This document shows, one piece after another, positions 37,272 to 39,080 of a stretch of DNA of 39,080 nucleotides. The first letter of the stretch is position 1, and each line of letters begins with the position of its first letter. The stretch covers positions 1-39,080 of the forward strand of contig JAABQK010000023.1 of the NCBI GenBank assembly GCA_011391495.1, given 5' to 3'. A model generated the notes under the pieces. That model worked only from the letters and a program-made list of their open reading frames with translations. It had not been told where the DNA came from and searched no databases. The translations under genes and the position numbers were made by a program. This DNA is from Hydrogenophaga sp. (lineage in GTDB: Bacteria > Pseudomonadota > Gammaproteobacteria > Burkholderiales > Burkholderiaceae_C).

Positions 37272-37300
37272 CAAAAAAAGGGCCGCTCCAGCGGCCCTTG
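37272..37300 (-). terminator. intrinsic terminator after dienelactone hydrolase gene
   Basis: On the minus strand, GGGCCGCT-GG-AGCGGCCC (8-bp stem) is followed by seven T. It ends the dienelactone hydrolase transcript before the ZIP gene of the same strand. Confidence 0.92.
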
Positions 37301-37323
37301 GTTCCGGCTGACCCGAAGGATCG

Positions 37324-38223
37324 TCAGGCCACACCGTGCTGCTGGAACCACGCCGTCGCACGTTTCCAGCCATCTTCGGCCGCATCCTTGCGGAAGCTGG
37401 GCCGGTAATCGGCATGAAACGCGTGGGGCGCATCCGGGTACACGACAAACGTCGAGGCTTTGGCGGCGGCATTGCCCGCAGCCAGCACGGACTTCATCTT
37501 ATCAATCGTGTCAAGGGGTATGCCGGTGTCGGCACCGCCATAGAGGCCGAGCACCGGTCCGTGCAGACCAGCTGCCACGTCCACGGGGTGTTTCGGGTTC
37601 AGGTCGCTGGCCGGTCCCACCAGCCGGCCATACCAGGCCACCGCCGCCTTCACGCCGGGATTGTGCGCAGCGTACAGCCAGGTCTGGCGGCCGCCCCAGC
37701 AGAAGCCGGTCACGCCCAGCCTGCCCGTGTCGCCGCCGTTGGCCGCGGCCCATTTCACGGTGGCGTCCAGATCGCCCATGACCTGCGCATCCGGCACCCT
37801 GGAAATCACCTCGGCGATCAGCTTGGCCATCTCGCCGTAGCTCTGGGCATCGCCCTGGCGCACGAACAGCTCGGGCGCGATGGCCAGGTAGCCGGCCCGG
37901 GCGAAGCGGCGCGCCGTGTCGGCAATGTATTCGTGCACGCCGAAAATTTCCGACAGCACCAGCACCACCGGCAGGCCGGTCTTGCCGGCGGGCGCCGCCC
38001 GGTAAGCGGGCATCTTGAAACCGTTCACGTCGATCGTCACGTCGCCCGCCGTCAGGCCATCGGCCGGGGTCTTGATCGCCGTCTGCGCCATGATCGGCAT
38101 GGCCGCCGCGGCATAGCCCACGCCCAGCGCCGCCTTGAGCGCGGTGCGGCGCGTGGCGCCCTGTTCCGTCGATTGGCCTGGCAGCAGCGCGCCGAGGTCC
38201 TGGGTCAGCGATTCATTGAGCAT
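37324..38223 (-). CDS. dienelactone hydrolase family protein with Tat-like signal
   Basis: A 299-residue alpha/beta hydrolase. The nucleophile is cysteine C175 in VTGFCWGGR, with D232 (GGADTGIP) and H267 (DAPHAFH) completing the triad, which fits carboxymethylenebutenolidase-like enzymes. The N-terminus is unusual for the classical cytosolic enzyme: ATRRTALKAALGVGYAAA is a twin-arginine motif plus hydrophobic stretch, followed by MAQTAIK, so secretion to the periplasm is likely. Similar Tat-bearing members (YghX-like) have no firm substrate. AGGAG lies about 8 bases upstream of the ATG. It is monocistronic, closed by a strong terminator. Confidence 0.9.
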   Translation of the reverse strand: MLNESLTQDLGALLPGQSTEQGATRRTALKAALGVGYAAAAMPIMAQTAIKTPADGLTAGDVTIDVNGFKMPAYRAAPAGKTGLPVVLVLSEIFGVHEYIADTARRFARAGYLAIAPELFVRQGDAQSYGEMAKLIAEVISRVPDAQVMGDLDATVKWAAANGGDTGRLGVTGFCWGGRQTWLYAAHNPGVKAAVAWYGRLVGPASDLNPKHPVDVAAGLHGPVLGLYGGADTGIPLDTIDKMKSVLAAGNAAAKASTFVVYPDAPHAFHADYRPSFRKDAAEDGWKRATAWFQQHGVA

Positions 38224-38332
38224 GGGAGGTCTCCTGTTGGTTGGGAAAGAGCGAATGATTCCGCATGCTTAAGGAAGTTCAGGTGGTTCGGCGACAAGCC
38301 CCCCTGGCGAGCCCAGGTTTCCCAGCCAAGAA

Positions 38333-38409
38333 CACCGCGGAGCCGGCTCCGCCGGGCCGCTGGTGCCGCCCCCTTGAGGGGGTCGCGCGCAGCGCGGCGG
38401 GGGTGGGTC
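38333..38409. repeat. dispersed GC-rich palindromic element, copy A (polA 3' end)
   Basis: From CACCGCGGAGCCGGCTCCGC through CCGGGCCGCTGGTGCCGC, a CCCCCTTGAGGGGG hairpin and a GCGC block, to GGGTGGGTC, 4 bp from the polA stop. It aligns with copies B (29205-29283) and C (10010-10079). I recognise this as a type of intergenic repeat common in Comamonadaceae genomes, from memory. Confidence 0.65.
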
Positions 38410-38413
38410 AAAT

Positions 38414-39080
38414 TCAGTGCGCCTGGTCCCAGTTAGGCCCCACGCCCACCTCGGCCAGCAGCGGCACCTTGAGGGCCGCCACACCGGCCATCAGGCGCGG
38501 AATTTCCGTTTTCAGCCAGTCCACTTCTGGCAAGGGCACCTCGAAAACCAGTTCGTCGTGCACCTGCATGATCATCTTCGTGCCGCGTTGTTGCGCGTCC
38601 AGCGCCCGCTGCACCGCCACCATGCTGAGCTTGATGAGGTCGGCCGCCGTGCCCTGCATGGGGGCGTTGATGGCGGCGCGCTCGGCACCACTGCGGCGCG
38701 GACCGTTGGGGCTGTTGATCTCGGGCAGGTACAGGCGGCGGCCGAACACGGTTTCCACATAGCCCTGGGCCTTGGCCTGGGCGCGGGTGTCGTCCATGTA
38801 CTGCTTGACGCCCGAGAAGCGCGCGAAGTAGCGGTCGATGTAGGTCCTGGCTGCGGTGTTGTCGATGCCCAGCGACTTGGCCAGACCGAAGGCGCTCATA
38901 CCGTAGATGAGGCCGAAGTTGATGGTCTTGGCGTAGCGACGTTGCTCCGAACTCACCTGCGAGGGCTCGATGCCGAAGACCTCGGCCGCGGTGGCGCGGT
39001 GCACGTCTTCACCCGCCGTGAAGGCGCGCAGCAAGGCCGCGTCGCCACTGAGGTGGGCCATGATGCGCAGCTCGATCTGC
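38414..39080 (-). CDS. polA: DNA polymerase I, C-terminal part (5' end outside window)
   Basis: The last about 222 residues of the polymerase domain (palm and fingers), running off the right edge; [13 protein letters not shown] at the edge shows that it continues beyond the internal Met at 39061. Signatures are the palm text just named, the O-helix-like [21 protein letters not shown] with the dNTP-binding Arg, Lys and Tyr, and motif [12 protein letters not shown] with the catalytic Asp and Glu. The 3' end is complete and ends beside the dispersed repeat element. Confidence 0.96.
   Translation of the reverse strand, partial: QIELRIMAHLSGDAALLRAFTAGEDVHRATAAEVFGIEPSQVSSEQRRYAKTINFGLIYGMSAFGLAKSLGIDNTAARTYIDRYFARFSGVKQYMDDTRAQAKAQGYVETVFGRRLYLPEINSPNGPRRSGAERAAINAPMQGTAADLIKLSMVAVQRALDAQQRGTKMIMQVHDELVFEVPLPEVDWLKTEIPRLMAGVAALKVPLLAEVGVGPNWDQAH

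Overview
The window is a stretch of ordinary chromosome from a high-GC betaproteobacterium, most probably a Comamonadaceae member close to Hydrogenophaga, Acidovorax or Variovorax. This rests on gene content (parE-parC, xseB-ispA-dxs-folE2, phasin, dapA-bamC), on a dispersed GC-rich intergenic element that I associate with this family, and on protein style; no database search was possible. I see no phage, transposase, CRISPR array, rRNA or tRNA.

Layout. 1-3.3 kb (+): the end of a DUF58 gene, a DUF3488/transglutaminase membrane protein and lytic transglycosylase MltB, chained by start/stop overlaps. 3.3-7.6 kb (-): a phasin with a very clear promoter framed by two putative PhaR operators, a TauE-type exporter, a TauD/TfdA-type dioxygenase, a PLP-dependent D-amino-acid deaminase-like enzyme and a 59-residue membrane peptide. 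7.6-12.05 kb (-): parC and parE (topoisomerase IV). 12.2-16.3 kb (+): an MFS transporter, a 42-residue peptide, a methyltransferase, dapA and bamC. 16.4-18.7 kb (-): an alanine-rich lipoprotein with an 11-residue repeat, an unrecognised 168-residue protein and a RoxA-like cupin oxygenase, the last divergent from a SlyD-like prolyl isomerase (+, 18.7-19.3 kb).

19.4-23.5 kb (-): dut and a TRAP transporter (large and small permeases, Tat-type binding protein). 23.8-27.7 kb (-): an xseB-ispA-dxs-folE2 operon giving exonuclease VII small subunit, farnesyl diphosphate synthase, DXP synthase and the alternative GTP cyclohydrolase. 28.0-31.1 kb (+): a Rieske oxygenase, a DMT-family transporter and a two-domain mercaptopyruvate-type sulfurtransferase. 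31.2-36.4 kb (+): two tandem paralogous PAS/PAS/GAF membrane histidine kinases with no response regulator in view. 36.4-39.1 kb (-): a ZIP metal transporter, a Tat-signal dienelactone hydrolase and the C-terminal part of polA.

The strongest non-gene signals are these: a 12-bp palindrome that supplies mirror-image -10 boxes to two divergent genes, each start codon one base from the palindrome; a recurring pattern of a -10 box 6-8 nt before a start codon with no Shine-Dalgarno (five genes), suggesting leaderless mRNAs; two identical 15-bp operator-like sites bracketing the phasin promoter; a 33-bp/11-residue tandem repeat in a lipoprotein; and three copies of a dispersed palindromic element at gene ends. 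I do not see a wholly new multi-gene system; the twin-kinase pair and the symmetric leaderless divergent promoter are the best candidates for something undescribed.
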